Shown: positions 27,829 to 40,417 of the stretch, in pieces
Position numbering within the stretch: position 1 is the first letter of the stretch
How the letters are laid out: every line of letters starts with the position of its first letter
Source: Hahella sp. HN01
GTDB taxonomy: Bacteria; Pseudomonadota; Gammaproteobacteria; Pseudomonadales; Oleiphilaceae
Direction of reading: 5' to 3'
DNA length: 64,000 bases
NCBI RefSeq assembly: GCF_018986435.1
Contig: NZ_JAHMIN010000016.1
Location: forward strand, 1-64,000
Position numbers and translations under genes: made by a program
The notes under the pieces: model-generated
Seen by the model: only the letters and a program-made list of their open reading frames with translations
What the model was told of the DNA's origin: nothing
Databases searched by the model: none

Positions 27829-29043
27829 TCAGTCGTACGCCAGACCTATGGCGCTGCGAACTTCTTCCAAGGTCGCCTTAGCGGCGTCTCTCGCGTGATC
27901 GCAGCCTTCTGCGATGATGCTGCGCACCAGTCCAGGGTCTTCTTCGTAGCGCTTGGCGCGCTCACGCATTGGGCGTTGTTCTTCTATGATGGCGTCGGCC
28001 ACCGGCTTTTTACACTCAATACAGCCGATACCGGCGGAGCGACACCCTTGCTGCGCCCAGGACTTAGTGGCTTCGTCAGAATATACTTGATGCAGCTGCC
28101 ACACCGGGCATTTATCTGGATCACCGGGGTCCGTGCGGCGCACCCTCTGTGGGTCCGTCTGCATGGTGCGAACTTTTTCCGAAATGCTGTCTGCGTCTTC
28201 ACGCAAACCAATCGTATTGCCGTAGGACTTGGACATCTTTTGACCATCCAGACCCGGCATTTTCGCTTCAGGCGTCAGCAATGGCTGAGGTTCGGGCAGA
28301 ATAACTTTGCCCCCGCCTTCAAGGAATCCGTATAAACGCTCTCTGTCGCCAAGTGATATATTTTGCTGCTCTCGCAGCAGCGCCCGTGCTGTCTCCAGCG
28401 CCTCGCCATCGCCCTGCTCCAGATAGCGCTTGCGCAGGCTCTCGTACAGTTTGGCTGTCTTCTTGCCCATTCTTTTGATCGCCGCTTCAGCCTGCTCTTC
28501 AAAGCCCGGCTCACGACCATAAAGATGGTTGAAACGCCGCGCCACCTCGCGCGTCATCTCTATATGCGATACCTGATCCGCTCCTACCGGCACCCAGCCC
28601 GCGCGATATACCAGAATATCCGCGCTTTGCAGCAACGGATACCCCAGGAATCCATAAGTGGCCAGGTCTCTTTCTTTGAGTTTTTCCTGTTGATCTTTAT
28701 AAGTCGGCACTCTTTCCAGCCAACCTAAAGGCGTGATCATAGATAGAAGAAGATGCAGTTCCGCGTGCTCTGGAACACGTGACTGTACAAACATGGTGGC
28801 GGAGCCAGGGTTGATGCCCGCAGCCAGCCAGTCTATCACCATTTCCCACACAGACTGTTCAATGTCGTAAGGGGTTTCGTAGTGAGTGGTCAGAGCATGC
28901 CAATCGGCGACGAAGAAGAAACATCCGTACTCATGCTGTAACTGCACCCAGTTTTTCAGCACTCCATGGTAATGACCCAGATGGAGTTTTCCCGTCGGTC
29001 GCATTCCCGACAACACACGACGCTGCGAATCCACAGAGGCCAA
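27829..29043 (-). CDS. trpS: Tryptophanyl-tRNA synthetase
   Basis: 404 aa. A class I synthetase that charges tRNA-Trp. The HIGH-like motif is GKLHLGHYHG and the KMSKS loop is GQKMSKSYGN. It is longer than the 334-aa E. coli enzyme, with an insert of about 60 residues around 185-255, like the long Pseudomonas-type TrpRS. The start codon is TTG at 29043, supported by GGGGA 6 nt upstream. First gene of the trpS-scpA-scpB-rluB group. Confidence 0.95.
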   Translation of the reverse strand: MASVDSQRRVLSGMRPTGKLHLGHYHGVLKNWVQLQHEYGCFFFVADWHALTTHYETPYDIEQSVWEMVIDWLAAGINPGSATMFVQSRVPEHAELHLLLSMITPLGWLERVPTYKDQQEKLKERDLATYGFLGYPLLQSADILVYRAGWVPVGADQVSHIEMTREVARRFNHLYGREPGFEEQAEAAIKRMGKKTAKLYESLRKRYLEQGDGEALETARALLREQQNISLGDRERLYGFLEGGGKVILPEPQPLLTPEAKMPGLDGQKMSKSYGNTIGLREDADSISEKVRTMQTDPQRVRRTDPGDPDKCPVWQLHQVYSDEATKSWAQQGCRSAGIGCIECKKPVADAIIEEQRPMRERAKRYEEDPGLVRSIIAEGCDHARDAAKATLEEVRSAIGLAYD

Positions 29044-29220
29044 GTTATTTCCCCAAGTTTTTATTAAAGCAACCAGTTGTGACGGCGTCAGAAATTACGC
29101 CAAAAATGAGTCTAATTGCGTGGGATTATAGCGTTAAAAGGGCGGGAGTGAAATTTGGGAGTAGAATGCCGGCCTTTATACCGACTGGGTTGAAGGCGAT
29201 AACCATCTGCGAAAAATAGA

Positions 29221-29244
29221 AAAGCCGCCATATGGCGGCTTTTC
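29221..29244. terminator. Terminator downstream of sucD
   Basis: A 24-bp perfect palindrome with arms AAAAGCCGCCAT / ATGGCGGCTTTT. The minus-strand reading continues into TTTTCTATTTTT, so it ends the sucCD transcript 16 nt past the sucD stop. Confidence 0.88.
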
Positions 29245-29259
29245 AGACAGGCGGAAAAC

Positions 29260-30135
29260 TTATTTCCAGCCAGTCACTTCAGCCAGCGCCTTGCCGATAT
29301 CGGCCAGACTTCTAACTGTTTTAACGCCAGCCTGCTCCAGCGCTGCAAACTTTTCAGCCGCAGTGCCTTTGCCGCCCGCGATGATCGCGCCAGCGTGGCC
29401 CATGCGCTTACCAGCAGGCGCTGTTACGCCGGCAATGTAAGAAACAACAGGCTTGGTGACATTGTTCTTGATGTACTCAGCCGCTTCTTCTTCCGCAGTG
29501 CCGCCGATTTCACCGATCATGACGATCGCTTCAGTCTGGGCGTCCTTCTGGAACATTTCCAGAATGTCGATGAAGTTGGAGCCAGGAATCGGGTCGCCGC
29601 CGATGCCCACGCAAGTGGACTGGCCGAAACCGAAGTCAGTGGTCTGCTTAACGGCTTCATAAGTCAGGGTGCCGGAACGGGAAACGATACCGACTTTACC
29701 TGGCTTGTGAATGTGACCAGGCATGATGCCGATCTTGCATTCGCCAGGAGTGATAACGCCTGGGCAGTTAGGTCCGATCAGACGCACGCCCAGCTCGTCG
29801 CACTTCACTTTCGCATCCAGCATGTCCAGAGTAGGAATGCCTTCAGTGATGCACACGATCAGTTTGATGCCTGCGTTAGCCGCTTCCAGGATGGAGTCTT
29901 TACAGAAAGGCGCAGGAACGTAGATAACAGACGCTTCCGCGCCAGTTTGTTCTACAGCTTCTTTAACTGTGTTGAACACAGGCAGACCCAGGTGAGTCTG
30001 ACCGCCTTTACCAGGAGTCACGCCGCCAACCATTTTGGTGCCGTACGCAATTGCCTGTTCAGAATGGAATGTGCCCTGGGAGCCAGTGAAACCCTGGCAG
30101 ATGACCTTGGTATTTTTATCGATCAAAATACTCAT
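29260..30135 (-). CDS. sucD: Succinyl-CoA synthetase alpha subunit
   Basis: 291 aa. With SucC it converts succinyl-CoA to succinate with formation of ATP or GTP in the TCA cycle. A CoA-binding Rossmann domain ([14 protein letters not shown]) is followed by the ligase domain with the phospho-histidine in [13 protein letters not shown]. Its ATG overlaps the sucC stop by one base (TAATG). Confidence 0.98.
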   Translation of the reverse strand: MSILIDKNTKVICQGFTGSQGTFHSEQAIAYGTKMVGGVTPGKGGQTHLGLPVFNTVKEAVEQTGAEASVIYVPAPFCKDSILEAANAGIKLIVCITEGIPTLDMLDAKVKCDELGVRLIGPNCPGVITPGECKIGIMPGHIHKPGKVGIVSRSGTLTYEAVKQTTDFGFGQSTCVGIGGDPIPGSNFIDILEMFQKDAQTEAIVMIGEIGGTAEEEAAEYIKNNVTKPVVSYIAGVTAPAGKRMGHAGAIIAGGKGTAAEKFAALEQAGVKTVRSLADIGKALAEVTGWK

Positions 30136-31301
30136 TATTTACCCTCCGCTGCTTTAACCACGGCTTCAGCAGCATGAGTCAGACTTTCCGCTGCGATAAT
30201 GTTCAACCCGCTGTCGGCAAGTTTCTTAGCGCCCAGCTCGGCGTTGTTGCCTTCCAGACGTACGACCACAGGAATCTTGACGCCAACTTCTTCCACAGCG
30301 CCGATGATGCCGTCAGCAATCAGGTCGCAACGAACGATGCCGCCGAAAATGTTGACCAGAACCGCTTTTACGTTGTCGTCGGAGAGAATGATTTTGAACG
30401 CTTCAGTCACGCGCTCTTTAGTCGCGCCGCCGCCTACGTCCAGGAAGTTAGCGGGCGCGCCGCCGTGCAGCTTAACGATGTCCATGGTGCCCATGGCCAG
30501 GCCTGCGCCGTTAACCATACAGCCGATGTTGCCTTCCAGCGCAACGTAGTTCAGTTCCCACTTGGCAGCATGAGCTTCGCGCGGATCTTCCTGCGAAGGA
30601 TCGTGCATGTCGCGAATGCGCGGCTGACGGTACAGAGCGTTGCCGTCCACAACCACTTTCGCGTCCAGACAGTGCAGGTTGCCGTCTTTAGTGATAACTA
30701 GCGGGTTCACTTCCAGCAGCGCCAGATCCAGATCTTGGAACAGTTTCGCCAGGCCCAGGAAAATTTTAGTGAACTGCTTAACCTGATCGCTGTTCAGACC
30801 CAATGCGAACGCCAGTTCACGCGCTTGATAAGGCTGTGCGCCCACCAGCGGGTCGATAACTGCTTTCAGGATTTTTTCAGGAGTCTCTTCAGCGACTTTC
30901 TCGATTTCAACGCCGCCTTCGGTAGACGCCATAAACACGATGCGACGCGTGCCGCGATCCATTACCGCGCCCAAGTACAGTTCCTGATCGATGTCCGTGC
31001 AGGACTCAACCAGAATCTTGTTAACAGGCTGACCTTTCTCGTCGGTCTGATAGGTTACCAGGTTATGACCAAGCCACTTCTCAGCAAATGCCTTAATCTC
31101 TTCCTTGGAAGATACTAACTTAACGCCACCCGCTTTACCGCGGCCGCCTGCGTGAACCTGCGCTTTAACCACCCACTGGCTTCCGCCAATGGAGTCAGCG
31201 GCAGACATGGCCTCTTGTGCGGACTCACAGGCAAAGCCCTTGGAGACGGGCAGACCATAGTCCGCAAAGAGTTGCTTAGCTTGATACTCATGAAGATTCA
31301 T
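30135..31301 (-). CDS. sucC: Succinyl-CoA synthetase beta subunit
   Basis: 388 aa. The ATP-grasp subunit binds the nucleotide ([19 protein letters not shown]) and the C-terminal CoA-ligase domain ([20 protein letters not shown]) contacts SucD. The length is exactly family-typical. It is separated from lpd by 319 bp with a terminator, so sucCD may have its own promoter. Confidence 0.98.
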   Translation of the reverse strand: MNLHEYQAKQLFADYGLPVSKGFACESAQEAMSAADSIGGSQWVVKAQVHAGGRGKAGGVKLVSSKEEIKAFAEKWLGHNLVTYQTDEKGQPVNKILVESCTDIDQELYLGAVMDRGTRRIVFMASTEGGVEIEKVAEETPEKILKAVIDPLVGAQPYQARELAFALGLNSDQVKQFTKIFLGLAKLFQDLDLALLEVNPLVITKDGNLHCLDAKVVVDGNALYRQPRIRDMHDPSQEDPREAHAAKWELNYVALEGNIGCMVNGAGLAMGTMDIVKLHGGAPANFLDVGGGATKERVTEAFKIILSDDNVKAVLVNIFGGIVRCDLIADGIIGAVEEVGVKIPVVVRLEGNNAELGAKKLADSGLNIIAAESLTHAAEAVVKAAEGK

Positions 31302-31620
31302 AACGTTTTCCGCTTTTTAGTCAGCTTTCGACTTATTTACCACCGTGCAAACGAGCACAACGTTTCACGTTCTCGCGAGCAGGCTTCCAGCATGAGACTC
31401 AAACTTCTCAGCCTGCGCGCAAAACTGCGCCATGTCCGCTTAGGTGACCTCTCTAACACACTCTTTATATCGAGAGCCCAGTTTTGGCGCCCTGTCTCTT
31501 CAACGGCGGCCGGCCAGACGCTTTGACGTCTCACCTACGCCGCATTCGCCGAAGGGGCGGTCGCGCTCCTTCCCGACGCTCTCAAAACAAAAGGAGGGGC
31601 AATCCCCTCCTTATTCAGCC
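31302..31620. other. 319-bp spacer between lpd and sucC
   Basis: No coding region or RNA gene seen. It contains the lpd terminator (31591-31612) and must hold either read-through or a separate sucCD promoter. I could not pick out a convincing -35/-10 pair. Confidence 0.4.
31591..31612 (-). terminator. Terminator downstream of lpd
   Basis: AAGGAGGGG (31591-31599) and CCCCTCCTT (31604-31612) form a 9-bp stem with a 4-nt loop. On the minus strand it is followed by TTGTTTTG. It lies 9 nt past the lpd stop and separates sdhCDAB-sucAB-lpd from sucCD. Confidence 0.85.
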
Positions 31621-33069
<1,449 letters not shown>

Positions 33070-33167
33070 TTAGTTATAGGTACATAAAAGGTTTTGCGAC
33101 AATGCCCCTCCGCAACCGCGCGGAGGGAGCATGACGCGCCGGAAAACTCGGCGGCGAAAGCGCTGGA

Positions 33168-34403
33168 TCAGATATCCAGCAGAATCCGCGCAGGATCTTC
33201 CAGCAGATCCTTGATAGTCACCAAAAACTGTACCGCTTCCTTACCGTCGATCATGCGGTGGTCGTATGACAGCGCCAGGTACATCATCGGCAGAATCACC
33301 ACTTGGCCATTTACAGCCATCGGACGCTCCTGGATTTTGTGCATACCCATAATAGCGGTTTGCGGCGGGTTCAGGATCGGCGTAGACATCAACGAACCGA
33401 AAACGCCGCCATTGGAAATGGTGAACGTTCCGCCAGTCATGTCTTCGATTGACAGCTTGCCGTCGCGCGCTTTCTTACCGAAGTCGCCGATGGTGGATTC
33501 AATTTCCGCCAAGCCCATTTGATCTGCATCGCGCAGGATAGGCACAACCAGACCGCGCTCGGTGGATACCGCTACGCCAACGTCCTGATAACCGTGGTAA
33601 ACGATGTCGTTACCATCGATAGAAGCGTTCACAGCGGGGAAACGCTTCAACGCTTCACAGGCCGCTTTAACGAAGAAGGACATGAAGCCCAGTTTCACGC
33701 CGTTATGACGCTTCTCGAACAGATCTTTGTATTGCTTACGCAGATCCATGATCGGCTTCATGTTGACTTCGTTGAAGGTAGTCAGCATTGCAGAGTTATG
33801 CTGAGCATCCAGCAGACGACGCGCGATGCTGGCGCGCAGACGAGTCATCGGCACGCGTTTCTCTGGGCGCGCTCCCGCTGGAGATTCAATAGCAGGCATA
33901 GCCGGCGCCGCTGCAGGTTGAGCGGAGGACTTCACTTCAGCAGTAACGCTGGTAGTGTTGGAAGACAAGTGGTTCATCACGTCTTCCTTGGTCACTCTAC
34001 CGCCTTTACCTGTGCCCTGAATGTCGGAAGGATTCAGATTGTTCTCTTCCGCCATTTTGCGCGCGGATGGGCTCAGAATCGCTTCCTGACCCGCCTTGGC
34101 TTCAGTCGCCGCAGGCGCAGCCTGTGGCTTTTCTTCCGCAGCGGCAGGCGCCGCCGTTCCAGCCGCGCCTTCTTTAAATACTGCAATAACTTCTTCGCTA
34201 AGCACCGTCTCGCCTTCGCCTTTGAGAACTTTCTCAATGACGCCGGCTGCGGGCGCTACAACCTCGAGCACCACTTTATCCGTCTCGATATCGACCAGTA
34301 GCTCGTCCCTAGCCACGGATTCCCCAGGTTTTTTATGCCAAGTCGCCACTACGCCGTCCGCGACGGACTCTGGGAAAGTAGGAGCTTTAATTTCGATCGC
34401 CAT
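33168..34403 (-). CDS. sucB: 2-oxoglutarate dehydrogenase E2 (dihydrolipoyl succinyltransferase)
   Basis: 411 aa. One lipoyl domain (lipoyl-Lys in [12 protein letters not shown]), an Ala/Pro/Glu-rich linker, a peripheral-subunit-binding domain ([20 protein letters not shown]), a second linker, and the acyltransferase core with catalytic SYDHRMIDG. It transfers the succinyl group to CoA. It lies 31 bp after sucA and precedes lpd. Confidence 0.97.
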   Translation of the reverse strand: MAIEIKAPTFPESVADGVVATWHKKPGESVARDELLVDIETDKVVLEVVAPAAGVIEKVLKGEGETVLSEEVIAVFKEGAAGTAAPAAAEEKPQAAPAATEAKAGQEAILSPSARKMAEENNLNPSDIQGTGKGGRVTKEDVMNHLSSNTTSVTAEVKSSAQPAAAPAMPAIESPAGARPEKRVPMTRLRASIARRLLDAQHNSAMLTTFNEVNMKPIMDLRKQYKDLFEKRHNGVKLGFMSFFVKAACEALKRFPAVNASIDGNDIVYHGYQDVGVAVSTERGLVVPILRDADQMGLAEIESTIGDFGKKARDGKLSIEDMTGGTFTISNGGVFGSLMSTPILNPPQTAIMGMHKIQERPMAVNGQVVILPMMYLALSYDHRMIDGKEAVQFLVTIKDLLEDPARILLDI

Positions 34404-34434
34404 CTTTTATCCTTTGTACTAACTAAGCGCCTGT

Positions 34435-37275
34435 TTAAATAGTAAAGGCATCGTTAACTAATTTAGCTTGCTCTTCCGCATGGACATGGCCATAGCCCGC
34501 AGCAGGAGCGGCGGAGCCCGGACGTCCAGCGTACTCGAGATAGAGTTTCGGGTGCGTCTTCGCGAGGACGTTACGCATATGGTGCTGACTGCAGTACCAG
34601 GCGCCCTGGTTCATTGGCTCTTCCTGACACCAGACGATATTGGTCAACTTCTTGTACGCAGACAAAACTTCTTCCAGATCGTCTTCGGGGAACGGGTACA
34701 ACTGCTCTATGCGGATAATCGCCACGTCCTGTATGTTTTCATTACGACGCTTATCCAACAAGTCGTAATACACCTTACCGCTACACATAATGACCCGACG
34801 AACCTGCTTCGGATCGATATGGTCGTCGATCTCGCCAAGGACGGTGTGGAAGTGACCTTCGGCAAGCTCCTCAACCGTAGAGACCGCGTCTTTATGGCGC
34901 AGCAGACTCTTCGGACTCATCGCCACCAGAGGCTTACGCAGCGGACGCTTAACCTGACGACGCAGCATATGGAATACCTGCGCAGGCGTGGTCGGCACGC
35001 AGACCTGGATATTGTGCTCAGCGCACAACTGCAGATAACGCTCCAGACGCGCTGAAGAGTGCTCTGGCCCCTGCCCTTCATAGCCGTGCGGCAGCAACAT
35101 GGTCAGACCGCATAAACGGCCCCACTTGTGCTCGCCACTGGTGATGAACTGGTCGATAACAACCTGGGCGCCGTTAGCGAAGTCGCCGAACTGAGCCTCC
35201 CAAATCACCAGGGTTTTCGGGTTAGTCGTGGCGTAGCCATATTCGAACGCCAACACCGCCTCTTCAGAGAGGTAGGAGTCGTAGATGTCGAACACGGACT
35301 GTCCTTCCGCCAAATGCTGCAACGGAATATGCAATCCGCCGTCCTTCTGGTTATGAAGAACCGCATGTCTATGGGAGAAAGTACCGCGACCAACATCCTG
35401 ACCGGTCAGACGTATGCTATGGCCTTCATGCAACAAGGTTGCATACGCCATAACTTCTGCATAACCCCAGTTCACCGGCATAGCGCTTTGGGTCATTTTT
35501 TTGCGGTCTTCCAAGATTTTGGAGACCTGACGCTGAGGCACGAATCCGTCAGGCAGCACATCCATTTTCCGGCCGAGCTTCTGCAGCGTTTTAAGATTGA
35601 TGCCAGTCTTGCACTTGGCTGTCCATTTGTGGCCCAGGTAGGGAGACCAGTCAACAAACAACTCTTTATTAGGCTCTTTCACCAAGCTTTTAACGACGTG
35701 ATCGCCTTTATCCAGCAGATCGCGATATTCGTTTTCCAGGCGAGCGGATTCTTCTTCGGTGATGACGCCTTCGTTAATCAACCGCTGAGCGTAAATCTGG
35801 CGGGTGGTTGGCAGGCTTTTGATGCATTGATACATCAACGGCTGAGTCGCAGAAGGCTCATCCGCTTCGTTGTGACCACGGCGGCGGTAACACAACAGGT
35901 CGATTACCACATCTTTCTTAAAGGTGTTGCGGTAATCCATCGCTACCTGTGTAACGAACAGAACCGCTTCCGGATCATCGCCGTTAACGTGGAAAATGGG
36001 CGCTTGAACCATTTTCGCAACGTCGGTGCAATACTCGGTGGAGCGCGCGTCTTCACGGCGATGAGTAGTGAAGCCAACCTGGTTATTAATGATGATGTGG
36101 ACAGTGCCGCCAACGCCGTAACCACGGGTCTGGCTCATCTGGAACGTTTCCATGACTACGCCCTGACCTGCGAACGCAGCGTCACCGTGCATGATCACAG
36201 GCACAACCGCATCACCGGCAGTATCGTCACGACGATCCTGGCGCGCTCTTACAGAGCCTTCCACTACCGGAGAAACGATTTCCAGGTGTGAAGGGTTGAA
36301 CGCCAACGCCAAGTGAACTTCGCCACCCGGGGTCAGAACGTTGGAAGAGAAGCCCTGGTGATACTTCACATCGCCGGAACCTTCATCCGACAGACGCTTG
36401 CCTTCAAACTCGTCAAACAACGCTTTGGGGTTTTTACCCAGGGTGTTGACCAGCACGTTCAAACGACCACGGTGCGCCATACCGATAACGATTTCTTTGG
36501 CTCCGTAGCTTCCCGCTCTCTGAATCAACTCATCCAGCAACGGAATCAAGCTCTCGCCGCCTTCAAGGCCAAAGCGCTTGGTGCCTGGATATCGTGAAGA
36601 TAAGTATTTTTCGAGACCTTCCGCCGCGCTCAATCTTTCTAACAGGTGATAGCGACGCTCTTTCTCATATACAGGATGCGAGCGCACTGATTCAAGACGC
36701 TGCTGAACCCAGCGCTTTTCTTCAGTATTAACGATATGCATGTACTCGGCGCCGACGGTATCGCAGTAGGTAAACTCTAAACCGCGAATGATCTCGCCGA
36801 AGGTCATGGTCTCTACGCCGAAGCACAATGAACCAGTCTGGAATACAGTATCCAGGTCCGCTCGGGTCAAGCCGTGATATTCCAACTCCAAGTCCGCGAC
36901 ATGCTCGCGCACCATCAGGTTGAGGGGATCCAGTTTGGCTTTCTGATGTCCACGAAAACGGTAGGTGTTAATCAGCTGCAGCACCTTGACCTGTTTACGT
37001 TCATGCTCAGTGCTGACCAATGATGTTGGACTGGCTTCGACAGCCGCTGCACGTCTGCGCGACAGTTTCAGGAACTGCTCTTTAATGACGGAGTGAGGAA
37101 TATCCTGACTGGGCAGCCCTTCCTCTTTTGGCAGTTTGTCGAAATACTCACGCCAGGCCTGGGGTATGCCGTTAGGATCGGTGAGATAGGTCTCATAGAG
37201 TTGCTCAACATAGGCAAAGTTCCCACCTGCCAAATGGGAAGTCCGCCACAGCTGCTCCATCGTGCTTTCGTGCAT
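34435..37275 (-). CDS. sucA: 2-oxoglutarate dehydrogenase E1
   Basis: 946 aa. The thiamine-diphosphate-dependent decarboxylase of the 2-oxoglutarate dehydrogenase complex. The N-terminal E2-binding segment (YVEQLYETYLTDPNGIPQAWREYF), the first catalytic domain (GMAHRGRLNVL, and HVNGDDPEAV of the ThDP site), and the transketolase-like C-terminal domain (GQDVGRGTFSHRHAVL) are all present. The length is normal. It lies 292 bp behind sdhB. Confidence 0.97.
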   Translation of the reverse strand: MHESTMEQLWRTSHLAGGNFAYVEQLYETYLTDPNGIPQAWREYFDKLPKEEGLPSQDIPHSVIKEQFLKLSRRRAAAVEASPTSLVSTEHERKQVKVLQLINTYRFRGHQKAKLDPLNLMVREHVADLELEYHGLTRADLDTVFQTGSLCFGVETMTFGEIIRGLEFTYCDTVGAEYMHIVNTEEKRWVQQRLESVRSHPVYEKERRYHLLERLSAAEGLEKYLSSRYPGTKRFGLEGGESLIPLLDELIQRAGSYGAKEIVIGMAHRGRLNVLVNTLGKNPKALFDEFEGKRLSDEGSGDVKYHQGFSSNVLTPGGEVHLALAFNPSHLEIVSPVVEGSVRARQDRRDDTAGDAVVPVIMHGDAAFAGQGVVMETFQMSQTRGYGVGGTVHIIINNQVGFTTHRREDARSTEYCTDVAKMVQAPIFHVNGDDPEAVLFVTQVAMDYRNTFKKDVVIDLLCYRRRGHNEADEPSATQPLMYQCIKSLPTTRQIYAQRLINEGVITEEESARLENEYRDLLDKGDHVVKSLVKEPNKELFVDWSPYLGHKWTAKCKTGINLKTLQKLGRKMDVLPDGFVPQRQVSKILEDRKKMTQSAMPVNWGYAEVMAYATLLHEGHSIRLTGQDVGRGTFSHRHAVLHNQKDGGLHIPLQHLAEGQSVFDIYDSYLSEEAVLAFEYGYATTNPKTLVIWEAQFGDFANGAQVVIDQFITSGEHKWGRLCGLTMLLPHGYEGQGPEHSSARLERYLQLCAEHNIQVCVPTTPAQVFHMLRRQVKRPLRKPLVAMSPKSLLRHKDAVSTVEELAEGHFHTVLGEIDDHIDPKQVRRVIMCSGKVYYDLLDKRRNENIQDVAIIRIEQLYPFPEDDLEEVLSAYKKLTNIVWCQEEPMNQGAWYCSQHHMRNVLAKTHPKLYLEYAGRPGSAAPAAGYGHVHAEEQAKLVNDAFTI

Positions 37276-37567
37276 ATAGCTCGCCTTGGTTGCATCAGGG
37301 AACTATCTGCTTAAGGCCACTGATTACGGCTCGTTCCAGCGTCGCAAAGGCGTGCCAAACCACAGATAGCGCAGAGGACATCTGCATAACCCCGTAGGTT
37401 TACAACAGTAAACCACCCCGTCCTTAAAATAGAGGGAGTGGATTTCCTACCAGTTCAGTTTGTTTATGTCGCGCGCATGTTCTGCAACACGCGCGCGCTA
37501 TTAGCTTCTTAGTATAGACAGCTAATTCAGCAACGACCGTAACAGTGTAATTTTTTAAATTATAGTT

Positions 37568-38272
37568 TTAAGTAGCACGCTGTAAGAGCATATTGCGTAT
37601 GTGGCCGATGGCTCTGGTTGGATTCAGGCCTTTCGGGCAAACGCTTACACAATTCATGATTCCCCGGCAGCGGAATACGCTGAACGGGTCGTCGAGATTC
37701 GCCAATCTTTCTTCGGTAGAAGTGTCGCGACTGTCAACCAGGAATCTGTATGCCTGCAACAAGCCAGCGGGACCAACGAACTTATCTGGGTTCCACCAGA
37801 ACGACGGGCATGAAGTAGAACAGCACGCACAAAGAATACATTCATACAGGCCGTCCAGCTTTTCACGCTCTTCGGGTGACTGCAATCGCTCAATCGCCGG
37901 AGGCGGATTGTCATTCACCACGAATGGCTTAATTTTCTCGTACTGCTTGTAGAAAATCGCCATATCCACAACCAGATCGCGAATAACCGGCAACCCTGGC
38001 AACGGACGCAAAACCAGCTTGTTGTTTTTCACCACCTGAGAAAGAGGAGTGATGCACGCCAAGCCATTTTTGCCGTTCATGTTCATGCCGTCGGAGCCGC
38101 ACACGCCCTCACGGCATGAGCGACGATACGCCAAGGTCGGATCTTTCTCTTTCATCAGTCCCAGCACGTCCAGAACCATAAGGTCCTTGCCCGCAGGGAC
38201 TTCCAGCTCCACATCCTGCATGAAGGGAGCTTCGTCAACTTCCGGATTATAACGATAGATGCTTACCAACAT
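37568..38272 (-). CDS. sdhB: Succinate dehydrogenase iron-sulfur subunit
   Basis: 234 aa. It passes electrons from FAD in SdhA to ubiquinone through three clusters. 2Fe-2S ligands lie in CREGVCGSDG; 4Fe-4S in CILCACCSTSCP; 3Fe-4S in CRGIMNCVSVCPKGLNP. The ATG follows GGGGAGA. 21 bp behind sdhA. Confidence 0.98.
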   Translation of the reverse strand: MLVSIYRYNPEVDEAPFMQDVELEVPAGKDLMVLDVLGLMKEKDPTLAYRRSCREGVCGSDGMNMNGKNGLACITPLSQVVKNNKLVLRPLPGLPVIRDLVVDMAIFYKQYEKIKPFVVNDNPPPAIERLQSPEEREKLDGLYECILCACCSTSCPSFWWNPDKFVGPAGLLQAYRFLVDSRDTSTEERLANLDDPFSVFRCRGIMNCVSVCPKGLNPTRAIGHIRNMLLQRAT

Positions 38273-38293
38273 AACTCTGTCTCCCCAACGACA

Positions 38294-40066
38294 CTAGTAA
38301 CTACGAGCTTTCGGAGGAAATGGCTCCACAATTTTAGGCGCGAAGTTTACTTCCCGCTTGCTTACCCGCTTGTCCACAGGGAAGTAAAGAGAGTGCTTCA
38401 GCCAATTGTCGTCGTCCCGTTCAGTGTAGTCGTTACGGGCGTGCGCTCCGCGGCTTTCCTTTCTTTCTTCAGCCGCAACAGCCGTCGCATAAGCGACCTC
38501 GTACAGGTTATCCAGCTCTAAAGCTTCGATACGAGCGGTATTGAACGCCATGCTCTTGTCTTCAAGAACCGTGTTCTTCACACGTCCGCCCAATTCTTCC
38601 AGCAGCTTCAGACCTTTCTGCATGCTTTCGCCATCGCGGAACACACCGAAATATAGCTGCATAGTGTTCTGCAGGTCTTTACGTACTTCCGCCACTTTTT
38701 CAGAGCCGGAGCCGCTGTTCAGTCTGTCCAGACGCGCCATGGTTGCGTCGATATCGGATTCAGATGCGTCATCCACACCGTAACCGTCTCTCAGCATCTT
38801 CTCAATGTGAAGTCCTGCTGCGCGACCAAATACAACCAAATCCAACAGCGAGTTGCCGCCCAGACGGTTTGCGCCGTGTACGGATACGCATGCAGCTTCG
38901 CCACAGGCGAACAAGCCGTCGATGACTTTGTCGTTACCGTTTGCGTCCTGAGTCAGCGCCTGACCGCCGATGTTGGTCGGAATACCACCCATCATATAGT
39001 GACAGGTTGGAACAACCGGAATAGGTTCTTTTGCAGGATCTACGTGCGCGAATGTTTTCGACAACTCCACAATGCCAGGCAAACGCAGGTGTAGCGTTTC
39101 TTCACCCAGATGATCCAGCTTCAGCAATACATGGTCTTTGTTGGGGCCGCAACCACGGCCTTCAAGGATCTCCATAATCATGGAGCGGGCGACGACGTCA
39201 CGACCAGCAAGGTCTTTCGCGTTCGGCGCATAACGTTCCATGAAACGCTCGCCTTCGCCATTGATCAGATAACCGCCTTCACCACGACAACCTTCCGTCA
39301 CAAGTACGCCAGCTTCAGCGATACCAGTTGGGTGGAACTGCCACATTTCCATGTCCTGCGCCGGGAAGCCAGCGCGAAGAGCCATACCGACGCCGTCGCC
39401 AGTATTGATCAATGCATTAGTGGTGGATGCATAGATACGGCCTGCGCCGCCAGTAGCCAGAACTGTCGCCTTGGCTTTGACGTAAACAGTTTCACCAGTT
39501 TCGATGCAGATAGCCGTTACGCCAACTACCGCGCCAGACTGGTTTTTAACCAGATCAACTGCATACCATTCATTTAAAAAGGTAGTGCCGCCGCGCAGGT
39601 TGCCTTGATAAAGAGTGTGCAGCAGCGCATGACCAGTACGGTCCGCCGCCGCGCAGGTACGAGCAGCCTGGCCGCCCTTACCGAAATCTTTGGACTGACC
39701 GCCAAAAGGACGCTGATAGATGCGCCCTGTCTCCGTACGGGAGAAAGGCAGTCCCATGTGTTCCAGTTCAAATACTGCTTGAGGACCTACCGAACACATA
39801 TATTCGATTGCATCCTGATCGCCGATATAGTCCGACCCCTTGACGGTGTCGTACATGTGCCAACGCCAATCGTCATTCGGGTCCGAACTGGCAATGGCGC
39901 AGGTGATCCCGCCCTGAGCGGAAACAGTGTGAGAACGGGTTGGGAATACTTTGGTGATACAAGCGGTTTTCACGCCGGACTGCGTCAACTGCAGCGCCGC
40001 GCGCATCCCGGCGCCGCCGCCGCCGATTACGATGGCATCGTAAGAAAGAGTTCTAAGTTTAGACAT
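38294..40066 (-). CDS. sdhA: Succinate dehydrogenase flavoprotein subunit
   Basis: 590 aa. It oxidises succinate to fumarate. N-terminal FAD-binding [15 protein letters not shown], the covalent FAD histidine in [10 protein letters not shown], and active-site region residues in [21 protein letters not shown]. The C-terminal helical domain ends in the usual [17 protein letters not shown]. The start lies 3 bp after the sdhD stop, implying coupling. Confidence 0.98.
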   Translation of the reverse strand: MSKLRTLSYDAIVIGGGGAGMRAALQLTQSGVKTACITKVFPTRSHTVSAQGGITCAIASSDPNDDWRWHMYDTVKGSDYIGDQDAIEYMCSVGPQAVFELEHMGLPFSRTETGRIYQRPFGGQSKDFGKGGQAARTCAAADRTGHALLHTLYQGNLRGGTTFLNEWYAVDLVKNQSGAVVGVTAICIETGETVYVKAKATVLATGGAGRIYASTTNALINTGDGVGMALRAGFPAQDMEMWQFHPTGIAEAGVLVTEGCRGEGGYLINGEGERFMERYAPNAKDLAGRDVVARSMIMEILEGRGCGPNKDHVLLKLDHLGEETLHLRLPGIVELSKTFAHVDPAKEPIPVVPTCHYMMGGIPTNIGGQALTQDANGNDKVIDGLFACGEAACVSVHGANRLGGNSLLDLVVFGRAAGLHIEKMLRDGYGVDDASESDIDATMARLDRLNSGSGSEKVAEVRKDLQNTMQLYFGVFRDGESMQKGLKLLEELGGRVKNTVLEDKSMAFNTARIEALELDNLYEVAYATAVAAEERKESRGAHARNDYTERDDDNWLKHSLYFPVDKRVSKREVNFAPKIVEPFPPKARSY

Positions 40067-40069
40067 GGA

Positions 40070-40417
40070 TTACAGCCCCCACAAAATTTGCACGCCCCAG
40101 ATGAAGTAAACGAACATGATGGTTCCGCACGCGGCCTGCGCAACGAAACGGACCACGCCGTTTTTCATGTAGTCGGTGGTAATCGTCCACAAACCGATCC
40201 ACGCGTGCGCACCAAGCGCCACCAGCGCAGCCAGGGAGAAAATTCTCATCCAAGTCTTGGCGAACAGTGCGCTCCATACTTCATAGGTCAGATCCGGCGT
40301 AAACACCAGGACGCCAACCATAAATGCGGTATAAAGAGCCAACACGACAGCGGAGACCCGCTGCACCATCCAATCATATGCGCCGCTACGGCCTAAATTG
40401 GTGACGCTGGTTACCAT
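40070..40417 (-). CDS. sdhD: Succinate dehydrogenase membrane anchor subunit
   Basis: 115 aa from ATG 40417 (GGGAG 7 nt upstream; TTG 40423 is the alternative). Three membrane helices; with SdhC it binds heme b and ubiquinone. The heme-ligand region HAWIGLWTITTDYMK is present. It overlaps the sdhC stop by 7 nt. Confidence 0.95.
   Translation of the reverse strand: MVTSVTNLGRSGAYDWMVQRVSAVVLALYTAFMVGVLVFTPDLTYEVWSALFAKTWMRIFSLAALVALGAHAWIGLWTITTDYMKNGVVRFVAQAACGTIMFVYFIWGVQILWGL

Noticed and set aside
35128-36291. 387-codon plus-strand reading frame
   Set aside because: Antisense to sucA; no ribosome site and no recognised motif.
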